Shown here piece after piece: positions 6,350-6,364 of a DNA stretch of 6,364 bases. Position 1 is the stretch's first letter, and every line of letters starts with the position of its first letter. Source of the DNA: Thiotrichaceae bacterium (GTDB lineage: Bacteria > Pseudomonadota > Gammaproteobacteria > Thiotrichales > Thiotrichaceae); contig JALVRY010000121.1 in assembly GCA_027024625.1 (NCBI GenBank), forward strand, positions 1 through 6,364. The letters are read 5' to 3'. The translations under genes were made by a program, and so were the position numbers. The notes under the pieces are model-generated. The model was given only the letters and a program-made list of their open reading frames with translations, was not told the origin of the DNA and did no database searches.

Positions 6350-6364
6350 GAGAAATTCAATGCA
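6344..6364 (+). promoter_or_regulatory. Strong ribosome binding site and probable start of a further gene cut by the window edge
   Basis: AAAGAGGAGAAA (6344-6355) contains a strong purine-rich Shine-Dalgarno core, GAGGAG, seven bases before the ATG at 6360-6362. Only one and two-thirds codons are visible, so the product is unknown. Another ATG at 6327, in the hairpin loop, is in the same frame 11 codons upstream but has no ribosome site of its own. In known mat-type loci a malonyl-CoA synthetase or malonate transporter gene often adjoins MCD, so one could follow here, but the sequence does not show it. Confidence 0.55.

Noticed and set aside
6344..6355. The purine stretch AAAGAGGAGAAA is identical to a widely used strong engineered ribosome binding site
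   Set aside because: Twelve bases of an optimal Shine-Dalgarno context can arise naturally. No vector, tag or cloning sequence surrounds it, so it gives no support for an engineered origin.
6203..6364. CRISPR array or continuation of the MCD reading frame in the terminal non-coding region
   Set aside because: The repeats are 10 bp without spacers, unlike CRISPR. Reading past the stop gives early stops in the frames checked and no residues resembling the MCD C-terminus.

Overview
The window is AT-rich and carries five consecutive genes, all on the + strand. They look like one operon. A Sec-secreted periplasmic binding protein, a two-permease importer and an oligopeptide-family ATPase point to a Gram-negative bacterium. 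The proteins look proteobacterial (alpha or gamma), but the sequence gives no firm lineage and no rRNA or tRNA is present.

Layout: positions 1-91 hold a promoter with a perfect TTGACA -35 box and a dense cluster of palindromes (29-73) that looks like an operator. Next come an SBP_bac_5-type binding protein (92-1615), a short gap with a terminator-like hairpin (about 1639-1670), two DppB/DppC-type inner-membrane permeases (1693-2610 and 2619-3524), and one polypeptide carrying two ABC ATPase domains (3528-5177, a DppD-DppF fusion like YejF or GsiA). Gaps between these genes are very short, so the four make a complete dipeptide/oligopeptide-type importer. The hairpin after the binding-protein gene probably lets it be expressed above the membrane parts.

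The fifth gene (5213-6202) is a malonyl-CoA decarboxylase (MCD/MatA) homologue. It keeps the helical N-terminal domain, much of the catalytic domain and the active-site serine. It stops about 130-150 residues early and lacks the segment that carries the catalytic histidine, so it is probably inactive as a decarboxylase or is a decaying gene. Pairing a peptide-type importer with a malonyl-CoA enzyme suggests uptake of malonate or a malonyl-type compound, but this is inference from context only.

The last 162 bases are non-coding and the most unusual part. Directly after the MCD stop codon lie five to six degenerate tandem copies of a 10-bp AT-rich unit (6203-6262). Two abutting hairpins follow (6285-6308 and 6309-6349). 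The second overlaps a strong Shine-Dalgarno sequence ahead of an ATG at 6360, where a further gene probably begins just as the window ends. In both hairpins every imperfect pair is G-U when read as + strand RNA, which suggests a structured leader for that gene.
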